NCBI RefSeq assembly: GCF_015351475.1
Contig: NZ_JADKPR010000003.1
Span: 186,001 to 250,000 of the forward strand
Origin: Flavobacterium sp. HJJ
GTDB lineage: Bacteria > Bacteroidota > Bacteroidia > Flavobacteriales > Flavobacteriaceae
DNA length: 64,000 bases
Direction of reading: 5' to 3'
Shown: positions 53,045 to 62,837 of the stretch, piece by piece
Layout of the letters: each line of letters begins with the position of its first letter
Numbering within the stretch: the first letter of the stretch is position 1
Translations under genes and position numbers: made by a program
Notes under the pieces: generated by a model
Told to the model about the DNA's origin: nothing
Seen by the model: only the letters and a program-made list of their open reading frames with translations
The model's database searches: none

Positions 53045-54208
53045 ATGAAAATAGGTATAGAAGGACAGCGGCTTTTTCGTAAAAAAAAACATGGTATGGA
53101 CATGGTAGCTTTAGAACTAATAAAGAATCTCCAGGATCTAGACCACGAAAATGAATATTTTATATTTGTAAAACCAGATCAAGACAGTTCCGTTCTTAAA
53201 GAAACTTCAAACTTTAAGATTATTGAATTAAATGGGGGACCATACCCAGCGTGGGAACAAATAGCATTGCCAAAAGCAGCCAAAAAATATGGCTGCGATA
53301 TATTACACTGCACCAGCAATACCGCACCTTTTTTTACTTCTATTCCTTTAATAACAATTCTTCATGACATTATTTACATGGAAAGCGGTTATTTAAAAAT
53401 ACTCAAAAGCAGTGCAAGTACCTACCAAAAATTTGGAAATATATATAGAAAACTCGTAGTACCGCGTGTTGTAAAAAGGAGTAAAAAAGTGATTACAGTA
53501 TCCCATTTTGAAAAAAACAGAATCGGTGAATTCTTTGGAATTAAAGGTGATAAAAAACTCGATGCTATTTATAATGGCGTAAGTGAACATTTTAAACCAG
53601 TTACCAATAAAGAAGAACTGAAACGTGTTAAAGAAAAATACAATTTACCTGATAAGTATTTCTTTTTCCTTGGTAATACAGACCCCAAAAAAAACACAAA
53701 AGGAACCCTTAAAGCTTTTTCTGATTTTTTAAAACTGACAGAGACTGATTATAAACTGGTTATGCTCGATTATGATAAAACCGAACTCAATATCCTCTTG
53801 GTCGAAATTGATGACACCAATCTTATCAATCATATTGTTTTGACAGGTTATGTAATTAATACCGATTTACCTGCTATTTATTCCCAATGCGACATTTTTT
53901 TATATCCGTCACTTCGCGAAAGTTTCGGGATTCCGATGCTGGAAGCCATGTCTTGTAACGTGCCTGTTATTACATCAAATACATCATCGATGCCTGAAAT
54001 TGCAGAAGATGCTGCCCATATTATAAATCCATTTAATTCCGAAGAAATTATTCAGGGAATTATTGAAATAGTAAATAACGAAGCGTACAGAAAATCTCTT
54101 TGCGATAAAGGAATGAAGCGTAGTAAACAATTTTCTTGGAGAAATATGGCAAAAGAGTATTTAAAGCTTTATGAACTAATTTATTTAGAATATTCAAAAA
54201 AACAATAG
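53045..54208 (+). CDS. GT4 glycosyltransferase
   Basis: The 387-residue cytoplasmic protein has the GT-B fold: N-terminal IGIEGQRLFRKKKHGMDMVALEL, HCTSNTAPFF, ITVSHFEKNRI, a YNGVSEHFKP linker, and the C-terminal donor domain with FLGNTDPKKN, GYVINTDLPAIYSQCDIFLY and PSLRESFGIPMLEAM, the E-x7-E motif of GT4. It resembles mannosyl- or similar hexosyltransferases of O-antigen clusters, but the sugar is not fixed. The next gene starts 3 bases after its stop. Confidence 0.87.
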   Translation: MKIGIEGQRLFRKKKHGMDMVALELIKNLQDLDHENEYFIFVKPDQDSSVLKETSNFKIIELNGGPYPAWEQIALPKAAKKYGCDILHCTSNTAPFFTSIPLITILHDIIYMESGYLKILKSSASTYQKFGNIYRKLVVPRVVKRSKKVITVSHFEKNRIGEFFGIKGDKKLDAIYNGVSEHFKPVTNKEELKRVKEKYNLPDKYFFFLGNTDPKKNTKGTLKAFSDFLKLTETDYKLVMLDYDKTELNILLVEIDDTNLINHIVLTGYVINTDLPAIYSQCDIFLYPSLRESFGIPMLEAMSCNVPVITSNTSSMPEIAEDAAHIINPFNSEEIIQGIIEIVNNEAYRKSLCDKGMKRSKQFSWRNMAKEYLKLYELIYLEYSKKQ

Positions 54209-54211
54209 ATT

Positions 54212-55411
54212 ATGATTGAAGGTAAAAATATTATCTGCATTTCTCAAACTACCTGGCATGGTGAATTTACTAAATCTACGGTGCAATTGTTATCACTTTT
54301 AGCAGAAAAAAACACCATAGTTTTTGTTGAATATCCATTTACAGTCAAAGATGTTATAATGTCTTTATTGGGAAAACAAAGAGCACAAGTATCCAGAATG
54401 CTGGGTTTTAAAAGAAGAATCATAGAAGAAAAAACAGATAGTAATGCAGTGGTTAAACATTTGGTTATGCCTCCGGTTTTACCGGTAGATTTTATTAAAA
54501 ACGAATCAATTTTTCAAAAGTTTTTTAGTATCAATGCATTTATTTATAAAACACAGCTTCGAAAAGCCATAAAGAAATTAAAGTTAGATAATCCAATTAT
54601 CATCACAGCATATAACCCAATGTATGGCCTGCCCATGATTGGCAAATTACACGAATATCTAAATGTGTATTACTGTTATGACGGTATGGATACACAAAGG
54701 CATAAATCAAGAATTTATACTATTGAGCAGCAATTTTGCAGGCAGGTTGATGGCATTATAACAACATCGGATTATTTAAATTCTGAAAAGCAGCAATTAA
54801 ATCCGCAAAGCTATGTGGTTAAAAATGGTGTTGACTTTAAGTTATTTGAGCCTCACGCCAAAAAATCTGTTTCAAGCCCTTCTTCTCAAAAAAAAGCTGG
54901 CTACATAGGAACCTTGGATTTTAGGTTTGATATCGATAGTATGGAATTTGCAATTCAGGAATTACCTCAGGTTCAATTTGAATTTACAGGCTATTTGCTC
55001 AACCATAATATAAAAGAAAGGTTATCAAAATATGACAATGTTGCTTTTTTTAAATCGGTAAAAGCACACGAAGTTCCTCAATTATTATCGAAATATGATT
55101 TAGGAATTATACCCTATAAAATGGACGAGGTTAATAAAAATATATATCCATTAAAAATTAATGAATATTTGGCCGTTGGTGTTCCTGTGGTTATGACAGC
55201 TTTCGCCAATTTAACCGATTTTAAATCCATGGTTAAATCCGCAGAAAACAAGAAACTTTTCAAATCATATATTGAATATGAGTTAGAAAATGATAATGAC
55301 GTATTAATTAAAGAGAGAATTGATTTTGCCAGACTTAATTCCTGGGAAGGCAGAGTGGTGGAATTTGGAGATGTTCTCGAAAAAATTATTAAACATAAAT
55401 ATCCATCTTAA
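54212..55411 (+). CDS. GT-B glycosyltransferase (GT4-like)
   Basis: The 399-residue protein has a GT-B layout with NIICISQTTWHGEFTKSTVQLL at the N-terminus, VYYCYDGMDTQRHKSRIYT and IITTSDYLN in the middle, and KAGYIGTLDFRFD, DLGIIPYKMDEVNKNIYPLKI and NEYLAVGVPVVMT in the C-terminal donor domain. It is more divergent than its GT4 neighbour. It is probably a transferase acting on the growing repeat unit. Its end lies 10 bases before the next start. Confidence 0.8.
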   Translation: MIEGKNIICISQTTWHGEFTKSTVQLLSLLAEKNTIVFVEYPFTVKDVIMSLLGKQRAQVSRMLGFKRRIIEEKTDSNAVVKHLVMPPVLPVDFIKNESIFQKFFSINAFIYKTQLRKAIKKLKLDNPIIITAYNPMYGLPMIGKLHEYLNVYYCYDGMDTQRHKSRIYTIEQQFCRQVDGIITTSDYLNSEKQQLNPQSYVVKNGVDFKLFEPHAKKSVSSPSSQKKAGYIGTLDFRFDIDSMEFAIQELPQVQFEFTGYLLNHNIKERLSKYDNVAFFKSVKAHEVPQLLSKYDLGIIPYKMDEVNKNIYPLKINEYLAVGVPVVMTAFANLTDFKSMVKSAENKKLFKSYIEYELENDNDVLIKERIDFARLNSWEGRVVEFGDVLEKIIKHKYPS

Positions 55412-55421
55412 ATTAAAAGCT

Positions 55422-56612
55422 ATGACAGCATTAAAAATTATATTCTGTTTTCTATTGTTTATTATTGTTTATACCTATGTTGGATATGGGATTTTATTAT
55501 TCATAATTATAAAAATAAGGCGTTTTTTTAAACTTGGAAATAAGGTAAATAGTAATCCCAATTATGAACCTGAAGTTACATTGTTCATAGCTGCTTATAA
55601 TGAAAAAGATTATGTGGATGCAAAAATGAAAAACACCTTAGAACTTGAATACCCGAAAGAAAAATTAAACATTATTTGGGTTACAGATGGTTCTGATGAC
55701 GGAACCCCCAACTTATTAACTGGTTACGCTAATACAACGGTTTATCATTTAGATGAAAGAAATGGAAAAATAGGGGCAATGAACCGCGGTATGGAATTTG
55801 TAAAAACACCAATTGTAATATTTAGTGATGCCAATACCAATCTGGGCAAAGAATCAATCAGACGCATTGTTAATCTATTTAATGACCCTGCAGTTGGCTG
55901 TGTTTCGGGAGAAAAACGAATTGTTAATAAAGAAAGTGATGTGGCTTCGGGAGCAGGGGAGGGAATCTACTGGAAATATGAATCGGCATTAAAAAAATGG
56001 GATGCCGAATTATATTCTGTTGTTGGAGCTGCCGGAGAACTTTTCGCTATTAGAACAGAACTGTATCGGCATGTTGAAAAAGATACGCTGCTTGACGACT
56101 TTATTATATCATTAAGAGTCGCTCAAGAAGGATATACCATTCAATATGATCCAGAAGCGTATGCTGTTGAAACTGCTTCAGCTAGTGTAAAAGAAGAATT
56201 TAAACGTAAAATCAGAATCTCTGCCGGCGGTATTCAGTCTATTGTAAGATTACGTTCCTTATTGAATATTTTTAAATATGGAACACTTTCATTTCAGTAC
56301 ATTTCTCATCGCGTTTTGCGTTGGAGTCTTACCCCTTTATGTCTTATTTTATTAATTCCCGTTTTATCTATTCTAGCGTTTAATGAAGGAATTTTGTCAT
56401 TTGGATTTTATTCTATATTATTTTGGATGCAGTTTCTGTTCTATACTTCCGCTTTGTTAGGCTGGTTTTTAGAAAATAGAGAGACAAGGATTAAAATTTT
56501 GTTTGTTCCTTATTATTTTTTCATTATGAATTTATGTGTAATCTTAGGATTTTTCAGGTACATAAAAAAATCACAATCCGTAAATTGGGAAAGGGCTAAA
56601 CGGGCCAGTTAA
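55422..56612 (+). CDS. Membrane GT2 glycosyltransferase
   Basis: The ATG at 55422 is preferred; a start at 55320 would overlap the previous gene by 92 bases and add a non-conserved leader. The 396-residue product has an N-terminal span (about 5-28), a GT2 domain with VTLFIAAYNEKDYVD, VTDGSDDGTPNLL, FSDANTNL (DxD region), AAGELFAIR and the DDFIISLRVAQ motif, and two or three C-terminal spans (about 300-385). It has the layout of poly-beta-sugar synthases. It is the last gene of the operon and is followed by a strong hairpin. Confidence 0.87.
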   Translation: MTALKIIFCFLLFIIVYTYVGYGILLFIIIKIRRFFKLGNKVNSNPNYEPEVTLFIAAYNEKDYVDAKMKNTLELEYPKEKLNIIWVTDGSDDGTPNLLTGYANTTVYHLDERNGKIGAMNRGMEFVKTPIVIFSDANTNLGKESIRRIVNLFNDPAVGCVSGEKRIVNKESDVASGAGEGIYWKYESALKKWDAELYSVVGAAGELFAIRTELYRHVEKDTLLDDFIISLRVAQEGYTIQYDPEAYAVETASASVKEEFKRKIRISAGGIQSIVRLRSLLNIFKYGTLSFQYISHRVLRWSLTPLCLILLIPVLSILAFNEGILSFGFYSILFWMQFLFYTSALLGWFLENRETRIKILFVPYYFFIMNLCVILGFFRYIKKSQSVNWERAKRAS

Positions 56613-56771
56613 TATTTTTCAGGACAAGACAAAATGACTGAAATCTTTTTTCCAACACAGCCTTTTGTTGAAACTTTAGTATATTTAAATCAGAGTATTG
56701 GTGTTCTTGATGTAATAATTAATCAGTTAAATATCAATTTAAAAGGAACTTAATTTTACAGTTTGATTAAG

Positions 56772-56827
56772 AACATAAGTTTTCAAATTAGAAATGCTTT
56801 TTCTTTGTTTGAAAGCTTATGTTTTTT
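56772..56827. terminator. Hairpin terminator between convergent operons
   Basis: AACATAAGTTTTCAAA at 56772-56787 pairs with TTTGAAAGCTTATGTT at 56808-56823 at 15 of 16 positions around a 20-base loop, followed by a T-run to 56827 on the plus strand. It lies between the last glycosyltransferase and the convergent AraC gene and should stop the plus-strand transcript; the minus-strand side lacks a good T-run. Confidence 0.75.
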
Positions 56828-56839
56828 GCATTAAATAGA

Positions 56840-57736
56840 TCAATTCAATTGTTGTTCTCTGAAAATATTAGGAGAAATCCCAACCTCTTTTTTAAACAAA
56901 CGGGAAAAATAGGTAGCGTTTTCAAATCCCAGCGAAATCGAAATCTCTGCAATATTCATTTTTCCTTCTTTTAATAAATTTTTTGCTTCTGAAATTAGAT
57001 AAAGGTGAATCAATTCCAAAGCGGTTTTCCCGGTTTCCTGTTTCAATAGATCAGTCAAATACCGCGAAGATACATGGAGGTTTTCTGCCATATAATTAAC
57101 TGTAGGAAGACCAAAATCAGTGTTTTCTCTATCTTGAAAATAGGAGGAGAGTATGTTATTAAATTTTGTAAATGTGGCTCCGGTTAATTCCTCCCGATTA
57201 ATAAATTGTCTTTTGTAAGAGCGTTGTGCATATTTAAGCAAGGTACTAAGGTGGCTGAGAATAATGGCCTTACTGAAGTCATCGGTATTATTGTGGTATT
57301 CTTTTTCCATCGTGAGAGCTATATTCCAAATGGTTTCCTCCTCGCTAGGGGAAAGGTGCAGCGCCTCATTAACATCATATTCAAAAAAACTGTATTTCTT
57401 TATTTCGTGATGGAGTATATTGCCTGCAAAAAAGTCCTCGTGAACAATAATCATGAAGCAATCTTCTTCTAAACGAATATTTTTAAATGCCACTTTTTGG
57501 TGTGGCTTGATAAATGACATTTTTCCAGAGTCATGATCATATTTTGTTTTGCCATAGAGGACACTTCCAGATTCTAGTTTTTTGAAACCGATGATATAAA
57601 AATCGGCAGTAAATTCTACATCATTAGCACCAGTACAAGTAAATTTGGTGCCATGTGAAATGCAGAATAACGGATGCTCAGGAAGTTTAAGTCCAATGGC
57701 CTGAGTAAAACCGCTTATTGTATCGAAATGATTCAT
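56840..57736 (-). CDS. AraC-family transcriptional regulator
   Basis: The start at 57736 (MNHFDTISGFTQAIGL) is favoured; a start at 57787 would add 17 basic residues (MQNPIRRVLLSFLKRYQ) and leave 9 bases after the upstream gene. The 298-residue protein has a cupin-like N-terminal sensing domain (about 20-170) and a C-terminal AraC double HTH (about 195-295) with YLTDLLKQETGKTALELI and IAEISISLGFENATYFSRLFKKEVGISPN. It follows the short-chain dehydrogenase on the same strand and may regulate it and the efflux genes; this is inferred from position only. Confidence 0.88.
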   Translation of the reverse strand: MNHFDTISGFTQAIGLKLPEHPLFCISHGTKFTCTGANDVEFTADFYIIGFKKLESGSVLYGKTKYDHDSGKMSFIKPHQKVAFKNIRLEEDCFMIIVHEDFFAGNILHHEIKKYSFFEYDVNEALHLSPSEEETIWNIALTMEKEYHNNTDDFSKAIILSHLSTLLKYAQRSYKRQFINREELTGATFTKFNNILSSYFQDRENTDFGLPTVNYMAENLHVSSRYLTDLLKQETGKTALELIHLYLISEAKNLLKEGKMNIAEISISLGFENATYFSRLFKKEVGISPNIFREQQLN

Positions 57737-57796
57737 TTGATATCGTTTTAAAAAAGAAAGCAGAACCCGACGAATCGGATTCTGCAAATTTAAACT

Positions 57797-58615
57797 TTAT
57801 TTTCCGTGTGCGGCTTCAGAAACCTCCTGCCATTCCTCCCATGTTTTTAACCGTTCTCCGTAAGCATATTTAGTCCATTGTACACCAGCCCTGCCTAAAA
57901 GCAATCTTAACGGAGGATTTTCTGCATCTATCAGTTTTAAAACAGCTTCTGAAGTCGCTTCAGGCACGCCATAATCTTCTTCTTTATTTCCTTCCTGAAG
58001 AGCTGCTCTCACAATATCATATTGTTCCAGTGGTTTACTTTGTATTGCAGAAGATAAGCCAAAATCGGTTGCATAACCATTTGGTTCTATGAGGGTGACT
58101 TTGATTCCGAAACTAGTAACTTCTGCAGCCAGAGATTCAGTTAAACCTTCAACAGCAAATTTAGAAGCACTGTAAATCCCTAAAGTAGGCAATGCAATAA
58201 CTCCCAAAACACTAGAAACCTGAATGATGTGACCTGATTTTTGTTCACGCATTACTGGTATAACTGCTTGTGTAACCCAAATTAATCCAAAAACATTGGT
58301 TTCAAACTGCGTACGGATTTCCTGTTCTTCCAATTCTTCGATGGCACCAAAATGTCCATAACCAGCATTGTTGATTAATACATCGATTACTCCAAAATGG
58401 CTTTTTGCTTTTGCAACAGCATCAAAAGAGGCTTTTTTATCCGTAACATCTAATGGCAGAACCAATAGATTTTCGGGAAATTCAGCTGACAATTCCTTTA
58501 ATGAATCTGTATTTCTTACTGTTGCTACAACATTATCGCCACGTTTTAAAAAAGTTTCTGTCCAAATTCTTCCGAATCCACGGGATGCTCCTGTAATAAA
58601 AATTGTTTTTTTCAT
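57797..58615 (-). CDS. Short-chain dehydrogenase/reductase (classical SDR)
   Basis: The 272-residue cytoplasmic enzyme has the NAD(P)-binding motif TGASRGFG, NNAGYG (structural motif), a catalytic Ser in VSSVLGV and YSASK with the catalytic Tyr and Lys. Arg residues after the first strand (ATVRNTDS) favour NADP. The substrate is unknown. It is upstream of the AraC gene on the same strand and the two may be co-transcribed, a frequent pairing in Bacteroidota. Upstream lies a 120-base promoter gap. Confidence 0.88.
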   Translation of the reverse strand: MKKTIFITGASRGFGRIWTETFLKRGDNVVATVRNTDSLKELSAEFPENLLVLPLDVTDKKASFDAVAKAKSHFGVIDVLINNAGYGHFGAIEELEEQEIRTQFETNVFGLIWVTQAVIPVMREQKSGHIIQVSSVLGVIALPTLGIYSASKFAVEGLTESLAAEVTSFGIKVTLIEPNGYATDFGLSSAIQSKPLEQYDIVRAALQEGNKEEDYGVPEATSEAVLKLIDAENPPLRLLLGRAGVQWTKYAYGERLKTWEEWQEVSEAAHGK

Positions 58616-58737
58616 TGTAATAATTTTATTGTTTTACTATCAAGGCAAATCTCCGTCAATTATTGATAACGGTTATGATACAAAAGTGGGCAATAATGAA
58701 ACGTTTTAACGAAAGATAATTTGGTTTGATTTATTGT
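58616..58737. other. Promoter gap upstream of the SDR gene
   Basis: This short AT-rich spacer probably holds the promoter for the SDR-AraC pair on the minus strand. No exact promoter motif was fixed. It is bounded on the other side by the stop codon of the hydrolase remnant. Confidence 0.35.
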
Positions 58738-58919
58738 TCAAAAATTCAATACGCTTTTTACAAATTCATCATAATTTTGAAATATGGAACCGTGGCCTGC
58801 ATCCTTATAAACAATTAGCTCCGAATTTATCATATGATTTTTTAATTCGTATGTGTTACTTATAGAAACTATTTTGTCATCATCTTCGTTTACAATTAAA
58901 TAAAACAGGGTGTAATTAC
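58738..58919 (-). pseudogene. C-terminal remnant of an alpha/beta-hydrolase
   Basis: Read on the minus strand, the stretch encodes about 60 residues without a proper start: YTLFYLIVNEDDDKIVSISN, then TYELKNHMINSELIVYKDAG and HGSIFQNYDEFVKSVLNF before a stop at 58738-58740. The D-D-D-K-I-V-x-x-x-N-T-Y acid segment and the DAGHG histidine box are the last third of alpha/beta-hydrolases. The N-terminal two thirds, including the nucleophile, are missing; the fragment runs straight into the stop of the SDR gene upstream. A deletion joined the two genes. It is too short to be functional. Confidence 0.7.
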
Positions 58920-59690
58920 TTATTTCATTCCGGGACTTATTTGCCCCATTATTTTAATTGCCATTGCACGGCTAAGAAACTTGAAGTTGAATAACATTAA
59001 GCGGTTTTTCCAGCCTGATATGACTCTTGGTTTACTTTTTCTTTCCAAGCCGGTAATTAAATCTTGTGCTACGTCATATGCTGTGGACAATACAAATTCG
59101 GGATACGAATTAGTTTCCTTACCAGCATTTGAATGAAAATCTGATTTAGTTGCTCCAGGATTAAACCCCATTACATAAATACCTTTATTTTTAAATTCAA
59201 ACCACAAGGATTCGGAAAAATTAGCAACAAAGCTTTTGGTTCCTGCATAAACAGCTGCTCCCGGAAAAGAAGAATGTCCTAAAAGTGAAGCCACATTTAC
59301 CAGACTGTCTCCCTTTTTTGCGTTTTGCAGGAAAGCGTAAGACAGTGTTACCAATGCATCCATATTAAGGTGCATACCATTTATTTGTTCCTGAAGCGGC
59401 ATATTGATAAATTCCCCGTACATTCCAGCACCTGCATTATTAATTAGGACATCATAACGTTCTGATTTAATGTGTTCAGACAGCCTAACCAAATCTTTTG
59501 AGTTGTTTAAATCCGCTGCTAGTACTGAGTGGTTATTTCCATGAAGTATCGCTTTGGCTTCATTTAATTTATTCTCACTTCTTGCTACAAGTGTTACTGC
59601 ATAATTTTTTGCAGCCATCAATTTGGCAGCTTCTAATCCGATGCCTCCACTAGCACCTGTAATTAGTACTTTTTTATCTTTTAATTCCAT
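58920..59690 (-). CDS. Short-chain dehydrogenase/reductase
   Basis: The start at 59690 (MELKDKKVLITGASGGIG) is typical for the family; a start at 59717 adds nine residues. The 256-residue enzyme has TGASGGIG, NNAGAGMYG, SLLGHSSFPG with the catalytic Ser region and YAGTKSF with Tyr and Lys. It resembles fungal- and bacterial-type SDRs of unknown substrate. It is 70 bases downstream of the RND permease on the same strand and could be the last gene of that operon. Its 3' end abuts the hydrolase remnant. Confidence 0.85.
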   Translation of the reverse strand: MELKDKKVLITGASGGIGLEAAKLMAAKNYAVTLVARSENKLNEAKAILHGNNHSVLAADLNNSKDLVRLSEHIKSERYDVLINNAGAGMYGEFINMPLQEQINGMHLNMDALVTLSYAFLQNAKKGDSLVNVASLLGHSSFPGAAVYAGTKSFVANFSESLWFEFKNKGIYVMGFNPGATKSDFHSNAGKETNSYPEFVLSTAYDVAQDLITGLERKSKPRVISGWKNRLMLFNFKFLSRAMAIKIMGQISPGMK

Positions 59691-59759
59691 TTTTTTTAGT
59701 TTTATTATGTTGCTCAATATAATTTAAGAAAGAGACTCATCATAAGTCTAGCTCTCGGT

Positions 59760-62700
59760 TTAGTTAATACTATCGTTAGATTTTTCCAAAGATGGAGGAA
59801 TCAGTTTATACATTACCGGGGTTACAATTCTTGACAGGATGGTAGAGCTTATCAAACCGCCAATCAATACAATCGCCAACGGAGATATTTGAGGATTGGA
59901 ATTCAGTGCCAAAGGAATCAATCCGCAGATTGCCGTAATGGATGTCAGTACTACCGGAAGAAAACGGGTTTCACCAGCAATGGCAATCGCCTCGTCAATG
60001 GACTTTCCTTCTTGTCGCAATTGATTGGTGAAATCGACCAAAAGAAGGGAATTTTTCACCTGAATTCCGGACAGTCCGATAAAACCGATAATGGATACTA
60101 ACGACATTGGGTTGCCTGTCACCAATAAAAACAATACACCTCCAAGAACTCCCAACGGAATGATAGACAGTACGATGATAATTCCCTTGAACGTTTTAAA
60201 TTGCAGTAATAAAACGGCTATAAATAAAAAAGCACTCAATATGATTACGGACAGGAAATTGCCTCCCAACGCATCGCCTTCGGACTCTTTTTCTCCCGAA
60301 AGTTTGTAATAATATCCTTTTGGCATTTTTAATTTGTCTAATTTCGGAATAATTTCTACCAACAAATCATTGGCATAAAAACCTTTTGCAGACATAGCCG
60401 AAACTTTTGAAAAGGGAGATTTGTTAAAATGGTTGATAGCTGTGGGTGCCGTTTCAAAAGTGATGGTCGCAATTTGATTCAATGCAATTGGAGTTCCCTG
60501 AATGTTATTTACGTACAAACTTTTTAATGCGCCCAATTTGGAAAACTTGTCCCTTGGGAGAGTAATGGTCACATTTCTTGCATCGCCGCGATCATCAATG
60601 TAATCGCCAACGGTTAGTCCTGCTACCGCAAGTCGGATCACTTTGTCGGCCTCGCTTGTCAGTACGCCCAATGTTCTTGCTTTTTCTTTATTGATTTTTA
60701 CTTTGACATCAGTTTTATACGTATTCAGCTCATTGTTGAGGTAAACCGTGCCTCTTTGATTTCGCAAAATACTTTCTGCCTGAGCCGATAATTTTCGTAA
60801 AACGTCTTGGTCTTCGCCAAATATCCTTACGACGATATTGGCTTCCAACGGCGTTCCTTGCTCAAAATCTTTCACCTCTACTTTGGCATAAGGCATCGTT
60901 TTGAACTTGTCGCGCAATTTTTCAATTAAAGCCGTCTTTTCGGTAGGCGTAGCCTCATCTTCCAACTGTACAAATATTTGGGCAAAATCTGATTTCCTGT
61001 CCTGTGGATGCACATTGTAATAAATCTGCGGATTTCCTTTTCCCACATTTGAAGTGTAATACACAATTTCTTTGTGGTTTTTCAATTCTTTTTCTACGAT
61101 TTTTGTCACTCGGTCACTTTCCGAAATATTAGCCTGAAGCGGCATTTTAATATTGATAAGAAACATTGGTTTTTCTGAATTCGGGAACAATTTGAATCCG
61201 GTTACCGAAAACAATCCAAAAGCAATCACACTTAAAAACAGGGAAACAGCAATCGTAATTTTTGGGAATTTCAATGCTTTTGGCATAATATCCCTGTAGG
61301 CTCTTGTTAGAAACTTTTGCAAATACTGAAGAAAAATGTTTCCTTCACCGTGCTCGTGTGTTTTTAAAAATCGGCTTCCCAAAAACGGAACCAATGTCAA
61401 AGCTACAATCATTGAAGCCAAAACACTTGTAATAACCGCCATTGGTAAACTGCGGATGAATTCGCCTGCCATATCGGGAAGAAAGACCAACGGCAAAAAG
61501 GCAATAACCAAAGTTACCGTACATCCTACTACTGCAATTCCTATTTGTTTGGTTCCCATTAGAACGGCATCCATTTTTGAATGGCCTTCACGCAGCCAAC
61601 GCTCAATATTTTCGACAACCACAATACTGTCATCGACCAATAATCCTAAAGCGACAACCAATCCAACAATGCTCAATTGGTTTAAGGAATACCCTAAAGC
61701 ATTCATTGCAATTAATCCTAAAGCCAATGATAAAGGAATGGATATCATAACAATAAGTGATGCTCTTGAACCTAAAGGTACCAACGTAATGACAACCAAA
61801 AGAATGGCCAATGCAAAGTCAAAACCTAAATGCCCCAAACGTTTTGATACCATATCGGCTTGATCAAAATTCTTGATTAGTTTAATGTTAGGAGGCAAAT
61901 CTTTGGAGAATTCTTCTACAATTGGTAAATACTGCTTTTGTACATCGCTAATGTTTACATTATCCTTCATTCCGGCGGTGACCAAAACGCATCGGTGTCC
62001 GTTAATTCTTGTAATGTGATTTACCACTTCAGATTTGTAGCTCACTTCGGCTACGTCTTTCATATAAATGATTTTTCCATTAGCATTGTAAACGACGGTA
62101 TTGGCAACATCATCCGCATTTTTAAATTTACCGCTTGTTTTTACGTTGAATACTTTGGTGTCCAAATCGATACTTCCGCCGGGAATATCAGCAGCTTCAC
62201 TTTGTAAACTTCCCATTACTATGTTCAATGGAATTTTCAGTTGTGCCAATTTTTCCAAATTCAAATCCACGCGGATTTCCTGTTCCGGAATGCCGCTGTA
62301 TTTTACGTCCTTGAGATTGGTTATTTTTTCAATCTTTGTCTTTAGTTCATCGGCTTCATCGCGCAGTTTTTTGTCGGATGCATTTTCTGAAACCAAAGCA
62401 GCCTGAAGAATTTTTACATCCGAAGACGAAATTTTCTCCGTCTTAATCATATAAATATCTTTTGGCAATTCACTGTTTTTTAGGGCATTCATTTCGGTGG
62501 AGATTTCCTGATATTTATTGTCAACATCCACTCCATATTTGAATTTTACCTGAAAAGCGGCTACACCATCTTCAACGGTTGTGAGTATTTTTTCGATATT
62601 TTCCAATCCGTAAATCTTGTTTTCGATTGGTTTTACGACTTGTTCCTCCATATCTTTTGGACTCGTTCCGGGATAAATAACCGTAATCAAATATTGTGGC

Positions 62701-62825
62701 GGATGCGTTCCGGGGTCTTCTGATCTTGGCATCGTGAATAGGGTAAGAATCCCTACAACGGCAACCAAAAGAAAGATAATCAGTGCAAACTGATAATTCT
62801 TAACTGAAAAGTTTGTGATTTTCAT
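59760..62825 (-). CDS. RND-family multidrug efflux permease
   Basis: The 1021-residue inner-membrane protein has the AcrB/MexB-type layout: first span near 12-32 followed by a periplasmic loop (YPGTSPKDMEEQVVKPIE), six spans in the first half with GLLVDDSIVVVENIERW (the TM4 proton-relay acids), a second periplasmic loop and six more spans ending SRIVTPVMYKLIPPS. It would pump drugs or toxic compounds using the proton gradient with the adaptor encoded just upstream. Length is at the lower end for the family. Specificity cannot be read from sequence; HAE-type rather than heavy-metal type is favoured by the double Asp. Confidence 0.92.
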   Translation of the reverse strand: MKITNFSVKNYQFALIIFLLVAVVGILTLFTMPRSEDPGTHPPQYLITVIYPGTSPKDMEEQVVKPIENKIYGLENIEKILTTVEDGVAAFQVKFKYGVDVDNKYQEISTEMNALKNSELPKDIYMIKTEKISSSDVKILQAALVSENASDKKLRDEADELKTKIEKITNLKDVKYSGIPEQEIRVDLNLEKLAQLKIPLNIVMGSLQSEAADIPGGSIDLDTKVFNVKTSGKFKNADDVANTVVYNANGKIIYMKDVAEVSYKSEVVNHITRINGHRCVLVTAGMKDNVNISDVQKQYLPIVEEFSKDLPPNIKLIKNFDQADMVSKRLGHLGFDFALAILLVVITLVPLGSRASLIVMISIPLSLALGLIAMNALGYSLNQLSIVGLVVALGLLVDDSIVVVENIERWLREGHSKMDAVLMGTKQIGIAVVGCTVTLVIAFLPLVFLPDMAGEFIRSLPMAVITSVLASMIVALTLVPFLGSRFLKTHEHGEGNIFLQYLQKFLTRAYRDIMPKALKFPKITIAVSLFLSVIAFGLFSVTGFKLFPNSEKPMFLINIKMPLQANISESDRVTKIVEKELKNHKEIVYYTSNVGKGNPQIYYNVHPQDRKSDFAQIFVQLEDEATPTEKTALIEKLRDKFKTMPYAKVEVKDFEQGTPLEANIVVRIFGEDQDVLRKLSAQAESILRNQRGTVYLNNELNTYKTDVKVKINKEKARTLGVLTSEADKVIRLAVAGLTVGDYIDDRGDARNVTITLPRDKFSKLGALKSLYVNNIQGTPIALNQIATITFETAPTAINHFNKSPFSKVSAMSAKGFYANDLLVEIIPKLDKLKMPKGYYYKLSGEKESEGDALGGNFLSVIILSAFLFIAVLLLQFKTFKGIIIVLSIIPLGVLGGVLFLLVTGNPMSLVSIIGFIGLSGIQVKNSLLLVDFTNQLRQEGKSIDEAIAIAGETRFLPVVLTSITAICGLIPLALNSNPQISPLAIVLIGGLISSTILSRIVTPVMYKLIPPSLEKSNDSIN

Positions 62826-62837
62826 TACTATTCTCGG

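Noticed and set aside
55320..55421. N-terminal extension of the last GT2 gene
   Set aside because: It lies inside the previous glycosyltransferase gene in another frame; the ATG at 55422 gives the expected membrane-anchored start.
61336..61863. A 175-codon plus-strand frame within the RND permease
   Set aside because: It is antisense to a strongly supported permease frame and has no known domain; long antisense frames are common there.
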